Origin: Artemia franciscana
Lineage: Eukaryota; Arthropoda; Branchiopoda; Anostraca; Artemiidae
Direction of reading: 5' to 3'
DNA: 64,000 bases
Assembly: GCF_032884065.1 (NCBI RefSeq)
Contig: NW_027062693.1
Span: 1,537,631-1,601,630, forward strand
Shown: positions 35,403 through 47,399 of the stretch, piece by piece
Numbering within the stretch: the stretch's first letter is position 1
How the letters are laid out: each line of letters opens with the position of its first letter
Notes under the pieces: model-generated
Told to the model about the DNA's origin: nothing
The model's input: only the letters and a program-made list of their open reading frames with translations
Database searches by the model: none
Program-made: the position numbers and the translations under genes

Positions 35403-35690
35403 TGATGTGTCCCTGTGTCCCGGTCGTCATTTATATTCCGTGTGTCCCGGTGTCCCGGTCTGTAATTTCTATTCGAACAATCCCTGTGTCCCGGTCGTCA
35501 TTTATATATCCCGCCTGTGCCCCTGGCGTCCCAGTTGTAGTTGTGTCCCTATGTCTCGGTTGTCATTTATATTCCCTGTGTCCCGGTCGTGATTTGTGTC
35601 CGGGCGTCCCAGTCTGTAATTTCTCTTTGAGGTTCCCGGTCGTCATTTATATTGCCTGTTTCCTGGTCGTCATTTGTGTCCCGGTATGTA
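35400..35690 (-). repeat. minisatellite of the inner Helitron
   Basis: The reverse complement of the 31736-31935 units ('gtcccggtcgtcatttatat' type). The plus-strand frames of 99-123 residues here are artefacts of the repeat. Confidence 0.8.
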
Positions 35691-35979
35691 ATTTCATCAG
35701 TTGACAAACATGACATCAGTCGACAAACAACTTCATGACGCATACAGCTCAATCCTAATAATGACGTCAGTCGACAAACATGACGTCAAACGACACACAA
35801 ACATGACGTCACTCGACACACACACAGACAATTTATTTTTATATATAGATATATATATCTATCTATATTCACAGGCGGGACACAGGGACACAACTACTAT
35901 GGCGCGTAACTAATATGGCGCGTAGCGACTTACGCGTGCGGGGGAGCTTGGAGGGGGCACAAAGCGCCCAATCAACTAG

Positions 35980-36016
35980 GTGTTGGTTTGGCACGAAGCG
36001 CCACACCAACCACTAG
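35980..36016 (+). terminator. outer Helitron 3' hairpin and CTAG terminus
   Basis: A stem of about 12 bp with one mismatch and a short loop, directly followed by CTAG and then T. Equivalent to the inner element's end on the opposite strand. Confidence 0.7.
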
Positions 36017-36237
36017 TTTGATACAAGATTTAAAATTTACAAGTTCCTCTAAGAAATTTAAAATGGCTATTATCTTCGTCAGTATTAATTAGGTTTAAAA
36101 TCCCTATTCTAAATAGTGTCCCCCATTCAAAAATGAGAGCAGTGTCATGCCTCTAATGTTACTTTACAAATATCAAGTCTATAATTTTAAGTTCATAAGA
36201 CTGAAGAAATTATTTTTCAGTATGTGCTTACTTTAAC

Positions 36238-38472
36238 AAGAGCTAAGAGGTCATATGGCACTTGTGACGAGGCGAGAAGAGCTAAGAGCCAAGACATCAT
36301 ATGGTATTAGCTCTAACAAAATTCTATGAATCAATAGATTGATTTAAAAAGGAAATTAAGAGGCTTAATGCCGGTCAGGATTTAAAATAAGAGCTCTGAG
36401 TCACGATGTCCTTCTAAATATCAAAATTCATTAAGATCCGATCACCCACTCGCAAGTTATAAATACCTAATTTTTTCTAATTTTTCCTTTCCCTTTAGCC
36501 CCCCAGATGGTCGAATCTGGGAAAACGACTTTATCAAGTTAAGTTGTGCAGCTCCCTGACACTCCAACCAATTTTCATCGTCCTTGCACGTCCAGAAGCA
36601 CCAAAATCGCCAAATCACTGAACCCCTTTCCCCAACTCCCCCAAAGAGAGTGAATCCAGTACGATTCTGTCAATCACGTTTCAAGGACATTTGTTTATTC
36701 TATCCACCAAGCTTCATCCCGATTCCTCCACTCCAAGTGTTTTTCTAAGATTTCCCCCTTCAACTCCCCCCAATGTCAAAAGATGTGGTCGGGATTTGAA
36801 ATAAGAGCTCTGAGACAAGAATTCCTTCTAAAAATCAAATTTCATTAAGATCCGATCATCTATTCGTAAGATAAAAATACCCCAATTTTCAAATTTTCCG
36901 AGAACTCCGGTTTCCCCCTCCAACTCCCCCCAATGTCAAAGGATCTGGTCGGAATTTAAAATTAGAGTTTTAAAGCACAAGATCCTTCTAAATATCAAAT
37001 TTCATTAAGATCTGGTCACCCTTTCGTAAGTTACAAATGCCTCAATTTTCAAAGTTTTCTCCCCCCCCCAATTCCACCAAAGAGAGCAGATCCGGTCCGG
37101 TTATGTCAGTCACGTATCTTAGACAGGCTTGTATTCTTCTCATCCAGTTTCATCCTGATCACACCGCTTTAAGTATTTTCTAAGATTTCCGGTCCCCCCA
37201 ACTGCCCCCCTCAATTCCGCTTGATCAGGTTGATATTTAAAATAAGAGATCTGAGTTACGAGGTACTTCTAAATATGAAGTTTCATGAAGATCCGATCAC
37301 TCCTTCGTAAGTTAAAACTACGTCATTTTTTCTCATTTTTCAGAATTACCCCCCCCCCCAAATAGAGCGGATCCGTTCCAATTATGAAAATCACGTATGT
37401 AAGACTTCTGCTTATTTTTCCCACCAAGTTTCATCCCGAGCCCTCCAATCTAAGCGTTTTCCATGATTTTAGGTTCCCCCACCCCAAACTTCCCCCCATG
37501 TCACCAGATCCAGTAGTGATTTTAGGTTCCCCCACCCCAAACTTCCCCCCATGTCACCAGATCCAGTAGCTTTGAGACACGATATCCTTCTAAATATCAA
37601 ATTTCATTAAGATCCGATCACCCGTTCGTAAGTTAAAAATACCTCATATTTTCTAATTTTTCAGAATTAACCCCTCCCCCAACTATCCCAAAGAGAGCAG
37701 ATCCGTTCCGGTTATGTAAATCATGTATCTAGGACTTGTGCTTATTTTTCCCACCAAGTTTCATCCCGATCCCTCCACTCTAAGTGTTTTCATAAGTTTT
37801 AGGTTTCCCCCTCCCTACTCACCCCCAATATCACCAGATCTGGTCGGGTTTAAAATAAGAGCTCTGAGCCACGATATCCTTTTAAATATCAAATTTCATT
37901 GAGATCCGATCACCCGATCGTAAGTTAAAAATACCTCATTTTTTCTAATTTTTCAGAAATAACCCTCCCCCCCCCCAGCTACCCCAAAGAGAGCGTATCC
38001 GTTCCGTTTATGTCAATCATGTATCTAGGACTTGTGTTTATTTTTCCCACCAAGTTTCATCCCGATCCCTCCCCTCTAGGTGTTTTCCAGGTTTTATGGT
38101 TTCCCCCTCCCAACCTCCCCCCCCTTAAATGTCACCAGATCCGGTAGGCATTTAAAATAAGAGCTCTAAGACACGATATCCTTCTGAACATCAAATTTCA
38201 TTGAGATCTCGTCACCCGTTCGTAAGTTAAAAATACCTCATTTTTTTCCATTTTTTTTTCGAATTAGCCGGCCCCCCACTCCCTTTCCCTCCGCCCAGAT
38301 GGTCAAATCGGGAAAACGACTATTTCTAATTTAATCTGGTTTGGTCCCTGATACGCCTGCCAAATTTCATCGTCCTTGCTTACCTGGAAGTGTCTAAAGT
38401 AGCAAAACCGGGACCGACAGACCGACCGAATTTGCGATTGCTATATGTCACTTGGTTAATACAAAGTGCCAT
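36238..38472 (+). mobile_element. element with short inverted ends and ~300-bp internal tandem units
   Basis: The left end contains CATATGGCACTTGTGACGAGG and the right end contains TATATGTCACTTGG...AAAGTGCCATAAAA, so ATGGCACTTG and its reverse complement mark the two ends. The interior is a tandem array: anchors of the type 'gatccgatcacccgttcgta' occur near 36436, 36851, 37010, 37290, 37610, 37902 and 38203, about 300 bp apart in the last four units. No protein is encoded. Shorter relatives occur at about 43040-43790 and 61810-62250, and single units at about 40000-40330. Class unknown. Confidence 0.65.
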
Positions 38473-38508
38473 AAAAACCGAACACTCACCAAATTAATCA
38501 ATTCTTTT

Positions 38509-38546
38509 CTTATCTTTACCCGACGAGATAAGGGTCTCGTATAAAA
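38509..38546 (+). promoter_or_regulatory. predicted promoter of the tail-collar gene (TATA box, two GATA motifs)
   Basis: TATAAAA at 38540-38546 lies 50 bases before the first ATG. CTTATC (38509-38514) and GATAAG (38527-38532) form an inverted pair just upstream. GATA factors drive many gut genes in arthropods, so gut expression is a reasonable guess. The mobile element ending at 38472 leaves only about 70 bases of non-repeat upstream of the TATA box. Confidence 0.45.
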
Positions 38547-38595
38547 CTTCGAATAAATCCTAGTTGAAAGTCTGTGAGAAAGTATCTACAGAAAA

Positions 38596-38683
38596 ATGAA
38601 AATCATAACCATATCTATAGTAATTCTGGTAGTCGTTTCAGCCAAAGAGCCAACCAGCAAAGAAACCTATGATGACTATGAAG
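38596..38683 (+). CDS. tail-collar gene, exon 1 (signal peptide)
   Basis: ATG opens 29 codons beginning MKIITISIVILVVVSAKEP: a basic start, a hydrophobic core and a VSA cleavage site after residue 16, that is, a textbook secretion signal. The mature part starts KEPTSKETYDDYE. The exon ends after the first base of a codon at a G|GTAAGG splice donor (38684). Joining to the acceptor at 49653 restores the frame exactly: the split codon becomes GAT (Asp). The ATG is preceded by AGAAAA, an acceptable eukaryotic start context. The frame is too short for ordinary ORF calling and would be missed without the downstream exon. Additional small exons in the 11-kb intron cannot be excluded. Confidence 0.65.
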
Positions 38684-39084
38684 GTAAGGTTTTAATTTTT
38701 ATCCAAAGCCTCGTCTTGATTTTTGAAATAGGGTTATAACATTTTTCACCTTAGTAAACTTATGCACAAATTACGGAGAGAAAATTTGACCAATTCTTAA
38801 TTCATGTGTAATAAAAGACAACGCCATTCTCACAAGTATTATACATGTGAATTGATAGCCATTCTAATCCTACAAACGACTATTTCTTCAGTAATAAAAG
38901 CAATAAGAAAGTATGACAATGCTTCCACTGTAAAATTAATAGTGTTACTCACCTAATCCATACAATTAAATAAAAAACTTTTCCTGCAAAAAACTTTTTC
39001 AAAGAAAAGTAACGAGCTCCATTAAACCAAAAGGAGCAAAAATGTAATCAAATAATCTACCAAGCATAAAACTACCATACATTG

Positions 39085-39990
39085 GTATCAAACAGGTCGT
39101 GGTAACGAACTGTAGTAAGGAGCGACCCGGCTCAATAGCAACCAAAACTCTAAAAAATGGAATTTTGATACCAATAGCTGCATCAAAAGAACCGCATTTT
39201 AATGCTGACTTTAAATATATAAGTTTCATCAAGTTTAGTCTTACCCATCAAAAGTTAAGAGCCTGAGAAAATTTGCGTGGTTAGAGAAAATAGGGGAAAA
39301 CACCCCCTAAAAGTCATAGAATCTTAACGAAAATCACAACATCAGATTCACCGTATCATAGAACCTTACGGTAGAAGTATCCTATCTACAAAAATGTAGA
39401 ATTTTGTATTTTTTGCCAGAAGGCAGATCACGGATGGGTGTTTTTTTGTTTGTTTGTTGTTTTTTTTCCCAGGGACGATCGTATCGACCCAGTTGTCCTA
39501 GAATGTTGCGAGAGGGCTCATTCTAACGAAAATGGAAAATTCTAGTGTCTTTTTTAAGTGACCATAAAGATTTGAGGGCACCTAGGCCCCCTCCCACGCT
39601 AATTATTTTCCCAAAGTCAATGGATCAAAATTCTGAGACAGCCACTTCATTCAGCGTAGTCGAAAAACCTTATAACTATGTCTTTGGGGACGACTTACTC
39701 CCCCGGAGTCCCCGTGGGAGGGGCAACAAGTTACAAACTTTGACCAGTGCTTACATATAGTAATGGTTATTGGGAAGTGTACAGGTGTTTTCAGGAGAAG
39801 TTTTTGGTTGGGGGGAGGGGTTGAGAAGAAGGATATTGGACGGGGTAACTTTTTATCGAGGAATTTGTCGTGAAGGAAGAAAATTTCCATGAAGGGAGCG
39901 CAGGATTTACTAGCATTATTAAAAAAAAATTGTGAAAAAATAAATACGAAAACATTTTTTTCAGCTGGAAGTAAGGAGCAGCATTAAAAC
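39085..39990 (-). mobile_element. modular inverted-repeat element, 3' half, reversed
   Basis: The minus strand reads the family body from the 'gaaaaaactttttcat' region to the end palindrome (CAGTTCGT...ACGACCTG, one change). Hairpins 1 and 2 are missing here; half of hairpin 1 occurs at 40330-40460. Confidence 0.75.
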
Positions 39991-39999
39991 TGATCTTAA

Positions 40000-40330
40000 C
40001 ATGTATCTGAGACTTCAGCTTCTTTTTCTCACCAAGATTCATCCCGATCCCTCCAATCTAATCGTTTTCCATAATTTTAGGTTCCCACACCCCAAACTCC
40101 CCCAATGTCACCAGATCCGGTCGGAACTTAAAATAAGAGCTTTGAGACACAATATCCTTCTAAATATCAAATTTCATTGAGATCTGATCACCCGTTCGTA
40201 AGTTAAAAATACCTCATTTTTTCTATTTTTTCAGAATTAACCCTCCCGCAACTACCCCAAAGAGAGCGAATCCGTTCCGGTTATGTCAATCATGTATCTA
40301 GGACTTGTGCTTATTTTTCCCACCAAGTTA
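40000..40330 (+). repeat. fragment of the ~300-bp unit family
   Basis: Matches units of the element at 36.2-38.5 kb ('gatcacccgttcgtaagtta', 'caatcatgtatctaggactt'), truncated on both sides by modular-element pieces. Confidence 0.7.
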
Positions 40331-40462
40331 AACTGTTTTAAAAAGAGGAGTTGAGAGAAAGAGTCAAACTTTAGCGTAAAGAGCGGGGCGTTGATGAGGA
40401 AGCAGCCCCTTTCATATAAGAAGTAATTTCTGTTCGTTTTAAGTTTTAATGTCGTATTGATA
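40330..40462 (+). mobile_element. half of modular element hairpin 1
   Basis: The right arm with 'tttagcgtaaagagcggggc' and 'tttcatataagaagtaattt'. It ends at 'taatgtcg' where unrelated DNA starts. Confidence 0.65.
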
Positions 40463-40479
40463 TTTGTCGTATTTGTATT

Positions 40480-43015
40480 GATATTAATTCCTGAAAGCTA
40501 AATATCTAAAGTTATTTTTTCAAAGCTAAATATCTAAAGTTTTTTTTTCACTCAGGCTGGATTTAAAGCTTTGATATTTCTAGGTCCAAGCGCAATTTTT
40601 GCAAGATTTTCAGGGAAATTTCCAAATATTCTAGAATAGGGAAAATTGCATGGCCTAGTAGTCCTATTGGTGGATCCTAGTCTGGTTTCAATGCTGTTTC
40701 CATTTCATTTTTAATTCTGTAATAAGCACAAAAGAAAATTGTAATATTATTTACTTTAGTAAAGCGCCTAATAAGCAGCAGGCCTTATGATTTTACGGTT
40801 AGAGAAACAGGCAGTAGACATACTCTTGTTTATAGTGAGGAATGTAGGTGTCTTGAACAGTTTTGGAAAAAGGTTATAAATGAATCTCGTAATTTTAGGA
40901 GTAGTATATTGTTAATACATTTTTTGGGCTGGGGGAGGATATTGAGGGAGGCTAAGTGTCAGCTCCCATGATTTTAGAGTAAACTATCATTAACCAGTTC
41001 TTTTTTGGAGGAAGGGGGATTAGGTTCAGGAGGGAGGGCCAGGGGCCTGCTCTCATGATTTATCAATAATTAATTATTTTTGGAGAGTCAGGGGGGGGGT
41101 CATTCTGGACCAGGTTTCGGCTCCCATAAACTTTGGAATTAAATATTATTAATAAATTGTTTTTTTTTGGAGGGGGTTCGGTCTGTGGATAGCCAATGAT
41201 GAGTTTTAATTTTAAAATAAAATTATGGTAACAAGATTTCCTCAAAGGGGAGGAGTAATGCAAAGAAGGCCATGGGTCAAGTCCTTTAAGTTTTGGAACA
41301 TAATAAAGCAGAGGGGGGGGGGTTGACTTATCTGATCTTTGAACCATTTTAAAAACCCTCGCATAAAAACTTTACATGCCTCCATGATAGAGCAGACAAC
41401 ACTTGCCCACAAGCTCTGGGGGGGGGGGGGTAGTGTTAACTCTGGAGTTTTTGTTATCTGATCTTTTGACTTGTTTGGAAAAGTGGCTTGGTGGGGGGGG
41501 AGATAGTTGCCGTCAAGTTACTTTTGATTCTCAAAGAGGGAACATGAACTTTCGATTTCTAGTCATTTGAGTCCTCTCCAAAGTTAACCCTTTCCATAAA
41601 AATATCATATGCACCTGAGTGGAAGTTACATCCCTTTCCCTGGGTTTTGGGGGAGGTTACATTAACCTTATTTTTTTTTTATCTGATCGTTGGACTGTTT
41701 CAAACAAATGTATATCTCGAAATTTTGATTAAATGCGTTGGGAAAAAAAGGTGTAGGTATAATGGGGCAGGGATAGATACCCCCGTTCACTTTGACTCTT
41801 AAAACAAGGACTCTCCATCCAAAGTTATTACGACAACCTCTTCCATTAGACCCTACATACTCCCAGGGCAAAAGTTACAACCCTGGTCTCTCCAATTCCA
41901 AAGGAGGAGGGTATTTTTGTCCTTAAGTTTTGTTATCTGATCGTTGGATTATTTAAAAGATTATATCTAAATCAACTTGATCGATGCATTTAAGGAACAG
42001 AGGGTGTCTGAGGGAAGTAGTTAGACCTACCCTCCTTTCCCTTACGACTCATAAAAAATGTATTTGGAACTTTCAATTTCAAACGTATTGAGCTACCTCT
42101 GAAGTTTATATAGCCACCCCTTACGTAAAAACCTTATATGACCCCGGGACATAACTTAAAACACTTGCCACAGGGCTCCGGGGGTTGTGTTGACCTCCAA
42201 GTTTTGCTATATGATAATTGAATTGTTTACAATAAAATGACTGTCTCAAAATTTTACCGGATAGGTTTGGGGGAAAAGGGCCTGAGGGAAGGGTTAGATT
42301 ACCTCTGACCTCTTTTGGCTCTTAAAAGTGAATATAAAAGTGAAATTGAAAAGTGAATTTTCAATTTCCAACCAAAAGAACCCATCTGAAGCTAATATGC
42401 GCCACCCTTCCGAAAGAACCATATATGCTCCCAGAGGATAATTTACAACACCTTTCCCTGGGCCTTGGGGATTTGTCAGCCCCTGAGTTTTTTTATCAGA
42501 TCTTTTAACTGTTTTTAAAAATTTTATCAGATGTATTTGGGAAAATAAGGGCGTGGGGGGGGGCTATTTCAACTCCCATCACTTATGATTCCTAAAAAAG
42601 ACTCTTTAACTTCCGATTTTTATCAACATACCCCCCTCCGAAGTCTATACGACCATCCATTCCATATGAAGTGCCTCTATAGTAAAACATAAATATTAGA
42701 GTCTTATAGGCTTGGGGTTGGTGGGGAAGGCTAGTTGCCATCAGATCACTTTAGAATCTTGAAAACCGAACTAGAAGTTCAATTTCTAGTCATTTGACTC
42801 ACTTTCGAAGTTTATACGACCACCTTTTCCATAAAAACTGTAAATGCCTCACGCATAAGCTACAACCCTCCCCCGGGTTTCGGGAGGATTATGTTGACCC
42901 TAGCACTTTCATCTGATCTTTGCACTATTTTAAACAAAACGGCTATATCAAAATTTTGATTGGATGCATTTGAGGAAAAGAGGGTCTTGGGAGGGGGTAC
43001 ATTCCAGCCGATCAT
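40480..43015 (-). repeat. composite repeat with ~250-bp units, matching 60340-61790
   Basis: The first part (40480-40960, including 'actcaggctggatttaaagc' and 'gtctggtttcaatgctgttt') is alignable with 60370-60790 in the same orientation. Then come reversed 250-bp units, each showing 'ttgttatctgatc', a 'tttgaactgtttt' variant, 'caaaattttgat', 'gatgcatttgggg' and 'agtttatacgaccacc'. About eight units are degraded to different degrees. The G-rich and C-rich runs are part of the unit. Confidence 0.7.
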
Positions 43016-43024
43016 TTTTGATAC

Positions 43025-43790
43025 CTCTTAAAACAAGAGAGGACAGCTCATGTGGCACTTTTGACGAGGGAAGAGCCAAGAGTTTCATCCAACCAAGTTT
43101 CATTACCATCTCTCCACTCTAAGCGATTTTTCAAGATTTCTGGTTTCCCACTCCGACTCCATCCAATGTGAACGGATCTGCTCAGAAATTTAAATAAGAG
43201 CTTTGAAACACAAGGTCCTTCTAGATATCAAGTTTCACTAATATCCGATAACCCGTTCATAAATTAAAAATACCCCATTTTTTCAAATTTTTCCGAACTA
43301 ACCGCCCTTCAACTCCCCGTTAAATGGTTGAATCGGGGAAGTAACTATTTCTAATTTAATTTTATCGGGTCCCTGAAACGCCTGCCAACTTTCAGTGATC
43401 GCTATAGTGATCATGTATTTAGTTTTGGATCTTCATCATGTAAAAATTGGAGTGGCCCGGGATTGGAGCCTGAGACCTCTCGCACAATAAGCGATAATCA
43501 TACCCTTAGACCAAAAGCCATACTTAAGAAGAACAATCATTTTTTTATCAGCAATTGAAATTCTTCTCAAATATCTTGTTCGCTCGCTCCCCCCTCCCTA
43601 GATGGTCAAATTGGGAAGAGACTATTTCTAATATAATCTTGTCTGGTCCCTAATACGCCTGTCAACTTTTGTCGTCCTAGTTGACCTAGAGGTGCCCAAA
43701 CCAGCGAAAGCGGGACCGATAGAAAGAAGGAGGGACAAAATGGCGATTGCTATATGTCACTTGGTAAATACCAAGTGCCATAAAAGTAAC
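43025..43790 (+). mobile_element. second copy of the ATGGCACTTG-ended element
   Basis: Starts with 'agctcatgtggcacttttgacgagg' type sequence and ends with CACTTGG-taaata-CCAAGTGCCATAAAA. It has one 300-bp unit only and includes a tRNA-like segment at 43449-43521 that splits it. Confidence 0.6.
43449..43521 (-). pseudogene. tRNA-Pro-like remnant (SINE or tRNA pseudogene)
   Basis: The minus strand reads GGCTTTTGGTCTAAGGGTAT, then GATTATCGC...GCGAGAGGTC and GGCTCCAATCCCGGG. This is the tRNA-Pro layout: A box TGGTCTAAGGG, anticodon stem and B box. The anticodon-loop position reads ATT rather than a proline anticodon, the anticodon stem has a mismatch and the acceptor arms do not pair. It is therefore not a functional tRNA. 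A shorter relative lies at 62225-62246. Confidence 0.65.
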
Positions 43791-45065
43791 TAAAACATTC
43801 AATTCAATCAAATGATCTACCTCTGATGTCTATACGACCACCCTTTGCATAAAACCATATCTGCCCCAAGGGTTTAACTTACAACACATTCCTCGGGCTC
43901 TGGGGGGGGGGGTGTCAAATCCTCAGTTTTGTTATTTAATCTTTAAACTATCTTGAACAAAATTGTTATCTCAAAATGTTGGTCAGGTGCATTTGGGGAA
44001 GAAAGGGACTGGGGGGCTAGCTACCCTCTGATCACTCTTGACTCTTAAAACAGGCTTCAAAAATTCCGGATTTACAATCGAATGAGCCCCTTCCGAAGTT
44101 TATACGACCATCACTTCTATTTAACACCTTTTATGTCCCGGGAGCATAGTTTACACAACTTGTTCCCTGGTTCTGGGAGGCTGTGTTATCCCTGAAGTTT
44201 TGTTGTATGCTCTTTGGTTTATTTTTTGACAAAATTGCTATATAAAAAATTCGGTTGGAATCCTTTGAAGAAAAAGGATTGATTGGGAGGTGAATTGATC
44301 TAGTGAATGAACTATTTTAACAAAATGGGTATTTCAAATTTCTTTCGGATTGGTTTGAGGACAAAAGGCCGGGGACACGCTGTCCTCCGGTCTCTTTCGA
44401 CTTTTGAAAACTGAGCAAGAGCTTTTAATAAGACCTTTCATATGAATTACAAATGCCGAAAGCACAAAATACAACGCCTGCCCCCGAGCTAGGGGTGGGG
44501 GGCTGTTATGTTGACACTGATGTTCTGTTATCTGATCTTTGAACTCTTTTTAACAAAATGACTATCTGAAAATTTTTATCAGATGCATTTGGGGAAAAGG
44601 GCGGGAGGTATTTAACATCTGATCCCTCTTGTTGTTTTAGAAGTGAACTAGAAATTTGAATTTCCAAGCAAATAAGCCCCCTCTGAAGTTTATAGAGCTT
44701 TCCTTCCATAAGAAAAAATTTTACCCCAAGGGCATAATTTACAACGCCTGTCCCAAGGACCTGCGGAGTTTTGTTTTGTATTCCGATCTTTGAAGTATTT
44801 TTAACACAATGGCAATCTAAAAATATTTATTGGATGCATCTTGGTAAAAGAACGTGGTGGGGCTAGATGTCCTTCAATCACTTTTTACTCTTAAAGAGGG
44901 CACTGGAGCTTCCGATTTCGAATCGAATGAGCCCCTTCCAAAGTTTGTACGAATACACCTTCCATATGAAGTGTTGCTTGGAAAAGAAAATTATTGGACC
45001 CGTATAGCCTTTACTATAATCAACGCTTGCGCGTTGCCTCTGAAAAGTCCTGGGTGTCATTTATA
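43790..45065 (-). repeat. array of ~250-bp units (continued)
   Basis: About five more reversed units of the family, with 'gttatctgatctttgaact', 'agatgcatttggggaa' and 'aagtttatacgaccat' markers. Ends near the 'ctgggtgtcatttatag' at 45050-45066. Confidence 0.65.
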
Positions 45066-46290
45066 GTAGTATATGCCCCTTTTGAACCGACGGACGGAGA
45101 TAGTAGTGACCCATATGATATTCACTTACAGTTTTAGGAGTAAGTAGAAAGGGTTCTAGGTGCAAATTCGGTGTTTTATTAGAAGATTTTTAAAACCCAG
45201 GTCGGTAGAAATAAGGATTGATGGTATCCTAGCCCAGATAAATTTTCTGTAGGAAAAGAAAAAATATTAATTATTCTCTTCACTGGACGTTGCGTAACTC
45301 CACAACCGAAACTGTTTTAAAACCGTTTTTCCGTTATTCAATATTACAATTTAATAGCAGCTCTGGCAGGAGAATTCTTTGAAATAGCTTACCGAGGGTG
45401 GACAGCACCGTCATAGGGCGGTATCTAGAGTAATAGGACTTAAGTATATTTGTGTCTATCCCCGAACAAAAGGACTTAAGAGCCGAATAAGTATCAACAC
45501 ACATTTGAAATAAAATCTCTAATTTTTAACATAAGTGACACGTGCTGAAGGTGATTCACCGTGGTACTATCGACACTGGGTGCTTTGCAGTATTTCGGCT
45601 TTGATACTTCGTCAATAACCTTTTGTTTTTAAGAAATTATTAAATATTTCTTTGCTAAACACAAAGCTTCAACTTTTCACGTCAATACTTACTCGAATCA
45701 TTTTCCAGCCTAGCATTTTCCAGTGCGTCTACTGATGTTCAAGAACATTAGCCAAAGAATATTTGACATCCAATTCATACTGTTTGAAAAAAAGCCAAAT
45801 ATTATAGAATTATGTTTGGGGGTCTTTGGAGGCCTTCACTGCATCAACTGACTCTGTTCTTTCGTATTTTTGGAAACAAAGTACATATGAACTAGACTGA
45901 GTTCTCCTTGAATCTCTCCACACTTCGAACCATAATTTTGAACAATATTTGGCATGCTTAATCGCAGGGGACTTGTAACATCTTTGTTTTCATTATTTCT
46001 TCATAGACCCTAGACAGAGACACTTTGTGGGATCCGTATAGAAAATCTTAACTCGATAAAATATATTTCAGAATTGACCTAATCGAAAAATATCGAGGCA
46101 AAAAAGGTGAAATTAGCTTCCCCAAGGAGTTAGGAGAGTGGCAAACGAATGATGTTATTTCGTGGTTCAAAATAAACATGTTTATCCCATTTGGGTTTTC
46201 AGCTTTCAGAGAAACCACTCTTACCGCTTTTTCTCCGACTTGTTTGTCTAATTGAACTTTTTTCGTCGAATATTTTGTAGTTCTCATTAA
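45066..46290. other. intronic stretch without recognised content
   Basis: Not clearly related to the repeat families here. No coding motif was seen on either strand. Confidence 0.35.
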
Positions 46291-46294
46291 AACT

Positions 46295-47340
46295 GTGACT
46301 GATAGCAAATCACAACTTCCAAATAAGTCGAGTCACAAAATATCAAATTTAACGCTTCAAACTATGACTTTGAAAAAACATAAACATGAGAGTCTAAAAA
46401 AAAACGAAAACAGAAATGATCAAGCGATAAGCTTGACAAACCGACAGCTCCAAACAAGTCAAACCAACAAATATAAAAACCAAACTTAGCAAATCAAAAC
46501 TTTCAGACAAAACATCAGTTCTAGACCAGCCAAACAACAAAATATCAAAACTTAATATAAGCCATAATTTTTCATGGTTGAGAATCAATGTTGAAAAAGG
46601 CCAAATCATCAGTTCCTGATTACACAAATTACCACAAATTAATATGGCAAACCATACGTTTCAGATAAAATACTTATGAAAGAATAAAAAACTAAACTCA
46701 GAAATACAACGTAAAAACCAAAAATTTAATATAGCAAACCATAACATTCAGTCTACACGCGTATGAAAAGTTATGAAATCAAATTTAAAAAGACCATTTC
46801 ATGTGTTCCAAGCATGTCAAACAACATAATATCAAAGTTTAACTTAGTAAACCATAACTTTAAGACAACAGACTTATGAAAGCCTAATAAATTAAACTCA
46901 GAAAAGACCATATAATCAGTTCCCGACATGACAAACCACAAAATACTAAAAATTAAAAAACAAGCCATGTGTTTCAAATAACACACACTTGAAAGGTTAA
47001 GAAACCATCCTTGAAAAACACCAAGTTCATAAGTTCCACACTAATCAAACCAGAAAATACCGTACAAACCAGAAAAGCTTAGCATAGTAAAACCTAATTT
47101 TTAGTCTATACTCTTAGAAAATATATAGAAACCAAAATCAGAAGAGACCAAAATTTAGGTTCTGGACAAGTCAAACCAGAAAACACCATAACATAAAACA
47201 GCAAACCATAACATTCAGACAGCAAACTAATGAAATGTTAGGAATTGAAACTCAGAAAAAAGCAAACTGTCAGTTCTTGACAAGAATCGCCACAAAATAC
47301 CCAAACTTAACAGAGCAAGGTCAGTTTGCACGGGTTTTAG
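46295..47340 (-). repeat. degenerate tandem array, ~130-bp unit, about eight copies
   Basis: Each unit contains, with many substitutions, 'tcagttcccgacatgtcaaa', 'ccacaaaatatcaaaattta', 'catagcaaaccataacattc' and 'gacttatgaaa'. Clear starts fall near 46500, 46610, 46790, 46915, 47030 and 47160. All small frames inside are by-products. Confidence 0.7.
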
Positions 47341-47399
47341 AATACAACATCGTTAATAATAATATTAGAGGAGTGGGATCTAAGATTCATCTAGTTGTG

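Noticed and set aside
35293-35704. Frames of 99-123 residues with repeated CPGRHLYS-like text
   Set aside because: They are antisense readings of the Helitron minisatellite; the same pattern appears at 4.7 and 31.8 kb.
43449-43521. Functional tRNA gene
   Set aside because: Acceptor arms do not pair, the anticodon stem has a mismatch and the anticodon does not fit proline.
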